Of a stretch of DNA of 64,000 bases, positions 50,430 through 61,483 are shown piece after piece; positions within the stretch are counted from its first letter, which is position 1, and each line of letters starts with the position of its first letter. This DNA comes from Liolophura sinensis (lineage: Eukaryota; Mollusca; Polyplacophora; Chitonida; Chitonidae). Below the pieces are notes generated by a model. That model searched no databases. It was not told the origin of the DNA and saw only the letters and a program-made list of their open reading frames with translations. The stretch is from positions 23,859,385-23,923,384 of the forward strand of contig NC_088295.1 of the NCBI RefSeq assembly GCF_032854445.1, given 5' to 3'. The position numbers and the translations under genes were made by a program.

Positions 50430-53400
50430 TGCTGTATTCATTTACATCATCTACTAGTATTTACTTTACACAAGCTCACTCATTTATATGTCATATTACT
50501 AAAGCAGACAGCTTTTGTCCTCAGCCAATTTTCTCGTGTTTGTTTTGTCATCTCTGATTCTAAGGCAAATATTTATTGTGTTTGATATTTTCTGCCAAAT
50601 GTGGAGAAACCTTACTGTTTGCAAAAAGAATGCTTCAATCACTACTGATGTCACATGTGGTAATGACAACACAAAATGACTGACATCAGGAACCTGGAGG
50701 ACAACTTGATGGTTTTGTGCCTGACTACCCAGGCCTGTCATCAAGTCGATAGTAGCAGAATTTCTCAGGGTCTTCATCATTCATGTCCTGATGCGCAAGG
50801 TTAAAAAATGAAAGCTGCTCATGTCTTCTCATGATCTACCACTCTGTCTAATTCTTGCGACATGACATTTTAAATCTCAATGGTAAAAAGCAAAACCTCC
50901 TCTACCTCGCTGCTGGTGGCACCCACTTTTCTGTGCCTTGTGACCAGTACACAACCTCAAAATTAAATATAAGCACAAAGCCTTTGTTCAGTGGACACAG
51001 CAAGACATCTTCCAAGCATGGCAGAAACGACTAAAAACACCAAGGGTGTTGTATGGACATGAAAGCTACAGTGTCTGCTTACCGCATCTGCGTCTGGGTG
51101 AAGCAGAGAGCTAATGTGTGCACCAGTGTGAGATGAATTTGAAATGGTAGTCAAAAAACAGAGGAAACTGGCCTTTAACCCAACTACTCAACAACTGCCA
51201 GACTTGTACATGTAAGTAAACCATATAAGCACAACAGCAGGAGCAGCACACAAAAAGAAAAATGCTGTGTTTGCTTACTGCCTGGAGGAGTAGATGACCA
51301 CACCAATGGACAAGATGGAACCCACAAATATGACAGCCGCTAGACACAGCAGTGCGATCTCTGACAATGACATCGTGTAGGCATCATGACTCACAGTCAA
51401 CCGAGTCAATTCCTTAATCTTAAAACGACTAAAAAACTCTTCTATTTCATCAGTCTTTTCCGCCAGTCTCCTGAAAACAAAAATAAAATATGTAACAGAA
51501 ATCATCCCACAAAAGGCGTTTCTTTGGTAATTAAAAACATGTAAACCTAACAACATACTTTTAGAATTTTTTCAAATTTACCATAGTGTTCCATTTTATG
51601 GGTGTAGCTTTCCCATGTGACATACACATACATATGTGTACTATACTGTACATGCATGTACGCCATGCTGGTCAAAGACAAATGGGTAAGTGGTCTTCAA
51701 CAAACATTACACTTTTCTTGTGGACATGTGATCGTTGGCAACTTGTGATTGTCAACAAAACTCAAGGAACAGTGAGAGTAGGGGAACATAACAATTTGTG
51801 ATTGTCAACAAAACTCAAGGAACAGTGAGAGTGGGAGAACATAACAATTTGTGATTGTCAACAAAACTCAAGGAACAGTGAGAGTAGGGGAACATAACAA
51901 TTTGTGATTGTCAACAAAACTCAAGGAACAGTGAGAGTGGGAGAACATAACAATTTGTGATTGTCAACAAAACTCAAGGAACAGTGAGAGTAGGGGAACA
52001 TAACAATTTGTGATTGTCAAACAAAACTCAAGGAACAGTGAGAGTAGGGGAACATAACAATTTGTGATTGTCAACAAAACTCAAGGAACAGTGAGAGTAG
52101 GGGAACATAACAATTTGTGATTGTCAACAAAACTCAAGGAACAGTGAGAGTGGGAGAACATAACAATTTGTGATTGTCAACAAAACTCAAGGAACAGTGA
52201 GAGTAGGGGAACATAACAATTTGTGATTGTCAAACAAAACTTAAGGAACAGTGAGAGTAGGGGAACATAACAATTTGTGATTGTCAACAAAACTCAAGGA
52301 ACAGTGAGAGTAGGGGAACATAACAATTTGTGATTGTCAACAAAACTCAAGGAACAGTGAAAGTAGGAGAACATAACAATTTGTGATTGTCAACAAAACT
52401 CAAGGAACAGTGAGAGTAGGGGAAGATAACAATTTGTGATTGTCAACAAAACTCAAGGAACAGTGAGAGTAGGGGAAGATAACAATTTGCTCCTGAAGGT
52501 CTGCACTGAACCCGAACCTTGTGTGTCCCAGATACAGAAATAACGTCTATATAACTACTCTGCCATGACTATTATATCTCTGTATTACCTGCAGATACCA
52601 CAACACAGCATGTTCAACATGCTTCCCTATACATCACATACCTTATCCAGCAACTCAACCGCCAGATAATAATCTGCTGAGTTATATCTACTGGATATGT
52701 TCAAGTCTTATGCATTCAATGCTACAATGATAACCCTATGAAGCTGTGGTGAAGATGAATGCTACATATGTAAAACTTAAATGCACGGATACGACTGGTA
52801 TTCATACCTGATCTGATCTGACACAGTATGAACATGATCACAACCTTTCATCAAAAATCAGACAACATATGCCAAATTTATCTTCCAGGAAGCAACAACC
52901 CATCAGAATTAAGTAAATTGCTATAACATGCCAACTTATTAATGGTTCCTTCTGGTCTTCAAAATTAAAGGATATGGGTTCACATTTTGCTCCTGGTCCT
53001 AATTATAAAGATTATAATCTGTTTAAACATCATTCTATTACTGGGAGGGTCTCTGAGAAATGTAATAATGACTTTAAATCTACCAAAAATAGCTAGCCAA
53101 TCTCCAGCTATCTGGGCTGTATAACCTGGAAATTTGTATCAAAACGATGTCATTTCTGAAATGGATTCTAGCTATGCAGAAGAAAATATACTGTTGTATC
53201 AATGTGAACAACTAGTGGAAGGCGCCAAAGTTCTGATTAATGACACTGACATCTCTGGCCAGACTTCATATTCCGAATTTTCAGACAGTAAATTTAATCT
53301 TCGTCCTGGCATTTCCAACAGCACTGGCAACAGGGACTGGTAAACTCCAGCTTTATCCTGCAATACACTGTACATTTCATGTGTTAACCTTGAAAATTAA

Positions 53401-56400
53401 TACTTATTTGCTGTTCTTTCCATCTGCCTGCTTCACAACAAATATCATTCTAGTCCCCAAGGTATTCTAAATTCATACCTACATGTATGTGATAACAACT
53501 GCATATTGTCAGCCTTACGAATAACCTACACCTATATAGTTGTATACAATATAAAATTTGTCGCCTGACAAATCTTTTAGATTAATGGAATCTTAAAACT
53601 ATGTATTTACTCATATACTGTATCACATATCTATTGACAGTGAGATAATGTTAAATGTTTGTAAACACTGAGCTAAATGGCAAGCTGACAGCTGATAATG
53701 TTTGGACATGTACATATATGATGTACATGTTGTTCAGAGATTACCAAGTGTTGGCTGAAAACATGCATAAAACCTCATTATCTACTGGTTTTAAATGCCA
53801 TATTTTACTCAGATTAATGCACCCTTTTTTAAATATTTTTTAATTTCAGTTTAACGATATATACAGGTGTAACTAATTATGAGTAGATAATAAATCTGGA
53901 CACCAGTCTCTTATTATAATCTTTCTTAAAATGAACATGCAAACAAAAGTTTATAAAGTTAAAAGCAAATTACTGCCCACAAACCAATGACCAATCATAA
54001 TTAAAACTGTATATAACATCAGACTGGTTTTCGAACTTGATCTGAAGTTAACCACCAATTTAAGTGCAAGATCTCACAAACTCAGGGTAACCTGTTAATT
54101 TCATGACTCTTCTCTACTTTTCAAGGTGTGATAAACCTCATCCAAGAATCCACCAACCTATAGAAACTGCCACTGCTAAAGGGCAGAAAAATACTTTGTA
54201 GACAACGAAAACCCTTGACTCAAGTTAATGTTCAAAAGTAATGTTTAAATCCGAAAGTGTCGATCACATTAGGCTTATCATGATTGGTGTAAAATTATGT
54301 TCTTAAAGTTGACAACTCAACAGTAAATTAGTAAATCAGTGAATGTATGAACCCCAAAAATACAGTCTAAAGATTGCACCTAAATCTGCACCTTATCTTT
54401 AATCTGTGTTAAGTGAGTTATAATAAAGTTTATGTGAATCATACAAGTGAATCAATTAACAGCTTCAACAAGTGACCTACATTGCAAATGATCACATATG
54501 AACACATCTGAAGACAATTAAAGTATAGCTTTTCAACTGACTGTAATCAATTTACATACCTGAGAAGGGCATCTTGGGAAACCACCTCTCCTGTCTTAGG
54601 ATCAATAGCATGGATGTATATATCTGACCTATTGAGATAAAGGACAATATGTTTTAATGCACATTGATACAATGTTACAGTACATAAATAAATATAAAAA
54701 GGCCTAATGCCTGACTACAACATCAGAATTTTCAATCATCGAACATGTCTTTTGCCTAATTGTGTCACCCACAACAATGACGTAGAGAAGTCAAATATGT
54801 GCAGGCCATATTTGAAGGTGTTAAACAGGCTACTGTATAATTACATGGATATGGTTACTGAACTGTGTAGTGTAACTGTCTATGCACTGGCTTCCATTCA
54901 GGGTTAATACATGTCATTAACGCTGGTTTTGTACGGACACATGCTTATAACGCAGGGAGCATCTTCATGTTCATGCATGTGTTACAAGCCATTTGACGCT
55001 TCATCATGATATGAAAGGAAATCTTACATTTCTGGGTTAAGCTTGGAGCCAGTTTCTGAGTGGGCGATGTGAGGCTCAACTGACTCTACCTGGACATTAT
55101 AGGCAAGGATGGCACTCAGGTTACTGAAACACAGGTACATGTACATGTTAAGATAACAACACAGTGAAACATTCCTGCAGACAGCACTGATGGTAGTGAG
55201 GTTACTGAAACATAGGTAGATGTACATGTTCAGATAACACAGTGAAACATCTCTGCAGACAGACAGTATCAATGGTGGTGAGGTTACTGGAACACAGGTA
55301 CATGTACATGTTCAGATAACAACACAGTGAAACATGCCTGAAGACAGCACTGATGGTGGTGAGGTTACTTAAAACACAGGTACATGTACATGTTCAGATA
55401 ACAACACAGTGAAACATCCCTGCAGACAGCACTGATGGTAGTGAGGTTACTGGAACACAGGTACATGTACATGTTCAGATAACAACACAGTGAAACATCC
55501 CTGCAGACAGACAGTATCAATGGTGGTGAGGTTACTGGAACACAGGTACATGTACATGTTCAGATAACAACACAGTGAAACATGCCTGAAGACAGCACTG
55601 ATGGTGGTGAGGTTACTGAAACACAGGTACATGTACATGTTCAGATAACAACACAGTGAAACATTCCTGCAGACAGCACTGGTGGTAGTGAGGTTACTGA
55701 AACATAGGTAGATGTACATGTTCAGATAACACAGTGAAACATCTCTGCAGACAGACAGTATCAATGGTGGTGAGGTTACTGGAACACAGGTACATGTACA
55801 TGTTCAGATAACACAGTGAAACATCCCTGCAGACAGCACTGATGGTAGTGAGGTTACTGAAACACAGGTACATGTACATGTTCAGATAACAACACAGTGA
55901 AACATTCCTGCAGACAGCACTGATGGTAGTGAGGTTACTGAAACATAGGTACAATGTACATGTTCAGATAACAACACAGTGAAACATTCCTGCAGACAGC
56001 ACTGATGGTAGTGAGGTTACTGAAACACAGGTACATGTACATGTTCAGATAACACAGTGAAACATCTCTGCAGACAGACAGTATCAATGGTGGTGAGGTT
56101 ACTGGAACACAGGTACATGTACATGTTCAGATAACACAGTGAAACATCCCTGCAGACAGCACTGATGGTAGTGAGGTTACTGAAACACAGGTACATGTAC
56201 ATGTTCAGATAACACAGTGAAACATCTCTGCAGACAGCACTGATGGTGGTGAGGTTACTGAAACACGGGTACATGTACATGTTCAGATAACAACACAGTG
56301 AAACATCCCTGAAGACAGCACTGATGGTGGTGAGGTTACTGACACACAGGTACATGTACATGTTCAGATAACAACACAGTGAAACATGCCTGAAGACAGC

Positions 56401-59400
56401 ACTGATGGTAGTGAGGTTACTGAAACACAGGTACATGTACATGTTCAGATAACAACACAGTGAAACATCCCTGAAGACAGCACTGATGGTAGTGAGGTTA
56501 CTGAAACACAGGTACATGTACATGTTCAGATAACAACACAGTGAAACATCTCTGCAGACAGACAGTATCAATGGTGGTGAGGTTACTGAAACACAGGTAC
56601 ATGTACATGTTCAGATAACAACACAGTGAAACATCCCTGAAGACAGCACTGATGGTGGTGAGGTTACTGACACACAGGTACATGTACATGTTCAGATAAC
56701 AACACAGTGAAACATCCCTGAAGACAGCACTGATGGTAGTGAGGTTACTGACACACAGGTACATGTACATGTTCAGATAACAACACAGTGAAACATGCCT
56801 GAAGACAGCACTGATGGTAGTGAGGTTACTGAAACACAGGTACATGTACATGTTCAGATAACAACACAGTGAAACATCCCTGCAGACAGCACTGATGGTA
56901 GTAAGGTTACTGAAACACAGGTACATGTACATGTTCAGATAACAACACAGTGAAACATCCCTGCAGACAGCACTGATGGTAGTGAGGTTACTGAAACATA
57001 GGTACATGTACATGTTCAGATAACAACACAGTGAAACATCCCTGCAGACAGACAGTATCAATGGTGGTGAGGTTACTGAAACACAGGTATATGTAAATGT
57101 TCAGATAACAACACAGTGAAACATCCCTGAAGACAGCACTGATGGTGGTGAGGTTACTGAAACACAGGTACATGTACATGTTCAGATAACAACACAGTGA
57201 AACATCCCTGAAGACAGCACTGATGGTAGTGAGGTTACTGAAACATAGGTACATGTGCATGTTAAGATAACAACACAGTGAAACATCCCTGCAGACAGCA
57301 CTGCTGGTAGTGAGGTTACTGAAACACAGGTACATGTACATGTTCAGATAACACAGTGAAACATCCCTGAAGACAGCACTGATGGTGGTGAGGTTACTGA
57401 AACACAGGCACATGTACATGTTTGGATAACAACACAGTGAAACATCTCTGCAGACAGCACTGATGGTAGTGAGGTTACTGAAACATAGGTACATGTAAAT
57501 GTTAAGATAACACCCCAGTGAAAACCCCTGCAGACAGACAGTATCAATGGTGGTGAGGTTACTGAAACATAGGTACATGTACATGTTAAGATAACACCCC
57601 AATGAAAACCCCTGCAGACAGACAGTATCAATGGTGGTGAGGTTACTGAAACATAGGTACATGTACATGTTAAGATAACACCCCAGTGAAAACCCCTGCA
57701 GACAGACAGTATCAATGGTGGTGAGGTTACTGGAACACAGGTATATTTATACGTTCAGATAATGGTACAGTGACAGTGTCCTAAGTGTTTCCTCCACCCA
57801 CCATAATGCTGGCCGCCGTCGTATAAGTGAAATATTCTTGAGTACGGCGTAAAACACAAATCAAAAAAAAAAAAAAAAAAAAAATAAGTGTTTCCTAAAT
57901 GTACACGTAAAGTTAAGTAAACTATACAGTCCCATAAGAATTGCATTCAGTTTCCAACAAAACTTACAAATATGTAAGTGATGTTTAGACAGCTCCTAAC
58001 AATAAAGTAACATCACTCTCCTCAAACAGGGGATTGAAGTGAATCATATAAATGCTTGTGGCTTACCCTTGTATGTCTGGGACAAAGTCCTTCACTGCCC
58101 TGACTGGGTGACCAACCACTAAGATAGCCCTGTCACTGTCAGACACCACAGCAACCTGTTCAGCATGGAGAACACTCAGTGTTAACCATGTTGAGTACTT
58201 AAACTGCACATACATATATACAGCTCTATTCTAACCTCTTTGTCTTACCATTTATAACCTTGACAAAATTTCACTCTTCCATAACTGATTCCTACATGTA
58301 TGAAGCCAAAAGCAGACATAGAGGAATTTAGTCGGTTTCTTTGCTTAAATATACAAATAAATATATACCAAAACAAGTGAAGATATAAAGTGTATACAAG
58401 CAAAAAATCATTTCAGATCATCATTATAATGACGTAAGTCATCCAAAAATATAAAATCTTAATGCAACTACATTCAGAAGACCACAGTAAATGATGTGAA
58501 TTGATGTGATATTCTTTCCATCTTTCTAAACGCAGACATAAAAAGCCATTACCGTGACGGCCACTTGTACACTATGTCCCTGACCCATATTGTCAGTAGC
58601 ATTCACCACAACACTGAGTTGATTGATCAGAGTCTTAGCCAGGTCACGAACACAGCGAAGTTCTCCTGACAAGGTGTCAATGTTCAGGGTGTTTGTGTCC
58701 CCTTGGCTCAGGGAGTAGAATATAGCACTGTTGTTACCCTCATCCAAGTCTGTGGCCTGTGGAAAAGACAACACAGGAGGCATGCTTCAGAACAGCTCTA
58801 ACAATTTATGTGTGTTTATTTATTTGATTGGCGTTTTATGCCGTACTCAAGAATATTTCACTTATATGATGGCAGCCAGCATTATGGTGGGAGGAAACGG
58901 TCAGAGCTCTGGGGAAACCCACGACCATCCGCAGGTTGCTGACCAACAGTCACATATTACTAGATCTACATAGAAAGAGTGCTATCATTTACTTGGTGTT
59001 TTTCTCTGTCACATGTGCACATGCACTATAAACAAACTATAAACATTTATGGCACTTGTACAAAGCTTGTCTCTACAGCAAAGCTATAGTAGGAACTATT
59101 TCCACACATACCATTTATACTTTCTTGAAAACTCTTTTCAACAAATTACACTTTCAAATTAATGATTTTAATCAATTATCTTGAAATTCAATCTCTAAGA
59201 CAATGATATATCACCCTGGAAATTGCACAAAGGTGTTTCTCACTGTAATATAAGGACTCACAGTGAGAGTAGCTATCAGGTAGTTAAAACTGGAGCTTCT
59301 CGGAAGACCAAAAGTCAGCTTATTTGTATTAAATTTAGGTGCATTGTCATTTTCATCTCCTACATCAATCACAACACGAATATCTCCAGGATTATCTGAA

Positions 59401-61119
59401 AGTACAAACACAGCAATACTTAGAACAGCAAATTTAACCTAAAAACAAAAGTAAATATCATGGAAATACATGAATACATTCAGTTATCAATGGTAAATTT
59501 ACACCCACAAACCACTATCTATCAACTAAGGCAGAAATGTTTGGATATACATTAGCTGACATAGATGTGTGATAACTGGTAACAGTTTTTTACATGTTTG
59601 TCCAGTCTTACCCCCAAATGCACGCTTTCTTCTTGAGCTTTTGTGGGTCACCTGTCCATGGACCAAAAGCACATATTCACTCACTTCCTCTCTGTCCAAC
59701 TGTTGTAGGACATAAATTTTACCAGTGGAGCTACTTATGTTGAATAGATCTACAACACAGAATCAACAAAAATGTAACAACCCATGTACATATTGTATTT
59801 ACATTTGGAAAATGTGGAGTTAAAGGGTGAGATACCCAAGCATGAAGTGATGACAAATGCTGAAAAAGGGAGACAAAACTTTGCTTTAACAAATACAACA
59901 AATTTGTTTTTTTCCTTCTCGCTCTTGGCACGTACCATGTGCATGAAATACGTTGCCATTCTACTAACATATACACACACATACAACATTTTGCTGTCTG
60001 CTTTGATGTCGGAAATAACAGCTGTACGATGCAGTCAGTCAATGTTACTATATTATGTAAAATTATTATTATGAGGACATTTTCATGTACAACTGTTCTT
60101 CAATGCTTTTGAATGTGATACGGTCAAGAAAGGCCACGGGACAACTCCTTGAAGGTAGTTGTATACATGTGTATCACCTGACCTCACACGCACCCTGTCT
60201 ACTTTATCAGTTTTATATCTGAAATATACTCTGTATCGCGATAAATTCATGATATGATGACCTGCATGTACACGTATATACTGATTGATATCTGTCTGTC
60301 GATCAATAATATTCTTCCTCTGCATTGCCTCGTAAAAACATTATGGACCTCAGCCAAATATCCACCTGTACACGTCCAGAAGGTCTCCATATCACAAATA
60401 ATGTAGATGTATACGTCCAGAAGGTCTCCATATCACAAATAATGTAGATGTATACGTCCAGAAGGTCTCCATATCACAAATAATGTAGATGTATATGTCC
60501 AGAAGGTCTCCATATCACAAATAATGTAGATGTATACGTCCAGAAGGTCTCCATATCACAAATAATGTAGATGTATACGTCCAGAAGGTCTCCATATCAC
60601 AAATAATGTAGATGTATATGTCCAGAAGGTCTCCATATCACAAATAATGCAGATGTATGTGTCCAGAAGGTCTCCATATCACAAATAATGTAGATGTATA
60701 CGTCCAGAAGGTCTCCATATCACAAATAATGTACATGTAGATGGCTTTCATCAATACATAAAGGATTGAAAACTAACCAAGTTGTTACCGGACTATAATT
60801 ATACACTTTTCATCTTTACAATATATAGTATATGACAAAATGACATACTGTAACAAAAATGTACTTTGCCTCTGTTAATTCAAATCGAATAATGTAATGC
60901 CCTTTTTAGTGAATGGTCAGTATTCAAGTTTACACTACATGTACAGCCATTTTGCTGCTGTTTCTGTCTCATACCTGGATAACTGAAATCGACAAAGGTG
61001 TAAGTGACAGGCTGGCCAGCTAGCTCCTCTGTTGTGTTGATGTCCACAACTAGCTGATACGGTTCCTGGTTTTCTAAGTGGACCACAGTTAACACTGTAT
61101 TTTCAATGTGGATCAGCAC
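44083..61119 (-). CDS. Large cadherin, cadherin-23/protocadherin-15 type, C-terminal 653 residues (twelve exons)
   Basis: Exons in coding order: 61119-60975, 59749-59612, 59395-59262, 58756-58553, 58155-58067, 55123-55028, 54628-54560, 51470-51279, 50249-50115, 49744-49646, 48731-48627, 44638-44083 (TAA). Phases agree at every junction and give 653 codons plus stop. EC-repeat hallmarks are visible: DENDNAPKF linker, ATDLDEGNNSAIFYSL, DTLSGELRC, NATDNMG. After the last EC comes a membrane-proximal domain (VAVVSDSDRAILVVG to KELTRLTVS), then a TM helix (IALLCLAAVIFVGSILSIGV) and a ~300-residue acidic/Ser-rich tail ending VTRL, a class I PDZ ligand. Long ectodomain, proximal domain and PDZ-ending tail resemble CDH23/PCDH15, adhesion proteins of actin-based cell protrusions. 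The N-terminal EC repeats lie beyond 64000. Cadherin membership is firm; the CDH23/PCDH15 subclass is inference. Confidence 0.85.
44670..44697. repeat. Poly-A run (28 nt on + strand)
   Basis: Homopolymer 32 bp intron-side of the last cadherin exon's acceptor, which reads as poly-T on the coding strand and so forms part of a long pyrimidine tract. Confidence 0.95.
45369..45651. repeat. 94-bp tandem triplication
   Basis: Three almost identical copies starting ACTGAATCTGTAGTGTAACT at 45369, 45463 and 45557. Near-identity suggests a recent expansion or strong homogenisation. Confidence 0.9.
47376..47605 (+). mobile_element. tRNA-derived SINE (diverged)
   Basis: GAGGGCCTCCGTGGCCTCAT head, B-box region GAGTTCAAGCCTGG, CCAGCAACCTGTGCATTGCT, tail ATTCTTGAGTACTGCATAAA, CACCAATCAAATAAATAA. 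Antisense to the cadherin gene. Confidence 0.8.
49368..49610. repeat. 36-bp minisatellite
   Basis: About 6.5 copies of TTTTGGCACCTAAGCTGCTC with AAACCAGTGCCCTGTA. Multiple-of-three length creates periodic ORFs in several frames on both strands; none is a gene. It lies in the cadherin intron 49645-48732, ~36 bp beyond the donor. Confidence 0.9.
50369..50427. repeat. (AT)n microsatellite
   Basis: About 29 dinucleotides in the cadherin intron 51278-50250. Confidence 0.95.
51737..52490. repeat. 53-bp minisatellite
   Basis: About 14 highly similar copies of TTGTGATTGTCAACAAAACT, CAAGGAACAGTGAGAGTAGG, GGAACATAACAA. Variants alternate AGTAGGGG and GTGGGAG, hinting at a two-unit higher-order duplication. 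In cadherin intron 54559-51471. Confidence 0.9.
52491..54559 (-). other. Remainder of cadherin intron
   Basis: Unique AT-rich sequence. No exon needed by phase and none seen. Confidence 0.4.
55124..57740 (-). repeat. 81-bp minisatellite containing the 3' splice site and start of the next cadherin exon
   Basis: About 32 units immediately abut the exon 55123-55028. On the coding strand each unit contains TGTGTTTCAG, TAACCTCACTACCATCAGTG, CTGTCTGCAGGGATG, TTTCACTGTGTTGTTATCTG, AACATGTACATGTACC. The real junction is TGTGTTTCAG|TAACCTGAGTGCCATC, so each copy repeats the acceptor and about 16 nt of exon. Variants lack three bases (78 bp) or carry a GACAGACAGTATCAATGG form (4 bp longer, shifting frame). 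Multiple-of-three length creates ORFs of up to 226 codons with a 27-residue period (NLTTISAVCRDVSLCCYLNM...), which are repeat artefacts unless decoy acceptors are used. Confidence 0.9.
57790..57885 (+). mobile_element. SINE 3' fragment with poly-A
   Basis: CCTCCACCCACCATAATGCT, GGCCGCCGTCGTATAAGTGA, CTTGAGTACGGCGTAAAACA, then a ~21-nt A run. It directly follows the 81-bp array. Confidence 0.8.
58814..58943 (-). mobile_element. SINE 3' part, reverse orientation
   Basis: TTTATTTATTTGATTGGCGT, CCGTACTCAAGAATATTTCA, CAGCCAGCATTATGGTGGGA, CGACCATCCGCAGGTTGCTG. 5' truncated; sense to the cadherin gene, ~60 bp upstream of the acceptor of exon 58756-58553. Confidence 0.85.
60366..60738. repeat. 41-bp minisatellite
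   Basis: About nine nearly identical copies of ACGTCCAGAAGGTCTCCATA, TCACAAATAATGTAGATGTAT in cadherin intron 60974-59750. Confidence 0.9.
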
Positions 61120-61252
61120 CTGCAGGATATAATACATGGCAATAACGAAGACATGGAAGACAGGTAAATGTATACCAAGAGTTAATTGCACAGCACATCA
61201 TGTTTCCTTTATACCTTAAGACTGGAGCAAAGACAATGACCCATATACATTA

Positions 61253-61450
61253 GGCCCTGGAATCACAAAGCGGTCTTGGACTTAAGTCAAAATTACACAT
61301 CACTTTAAAAGTGTTATTTCTCGTATAACAAGGTCAAAATGTTGCTTGCCAATGTAAGTTCTGGCTAAGCTATTGTAAAACAAATTTCAGCTACAATAAC
61401 AGAAGAGAATGATTACCTAAGCCGAAGATTGCTTTCGTGATCCGTGGGCC
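61253..61450. mobile_element. 198-bp foldback (MITE-like) element
   Basis: Left arm GGCCCTGGAATCACAAAGC; the reverse complement of the right arm is GGCCCACGGATCACGAAAGC, and pairing continues for ~35 bp (GTCTTGGACTTAAGT versus ATCTTCGGCTTAGGT). No ORF. Confidence 0.7.
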
Positions 61451-61483
61451 AGATCATATGTGTTTCAAGTTAGCTACATGTAA

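Noticed and set aside
51082-51109. 28-nt candidate cadherin exon (AG acceptor, GTAAGC donor, encoding SLLHPDADA)
   Set aside because: It would end in phase 0, but the next exon at 50249 needs phase 2. Direct joining of 51279 to 50249 restores the frame (SSRQYEFEKL).
55447-57668. Long minus-strand ORFs of 105-226 codons with a 27-residue period
   Set aside because: They are the 81-bp minisatellite read in an open frame; the real cadherin exon begins at 55123. They would matter only if decoy acceptors are used.
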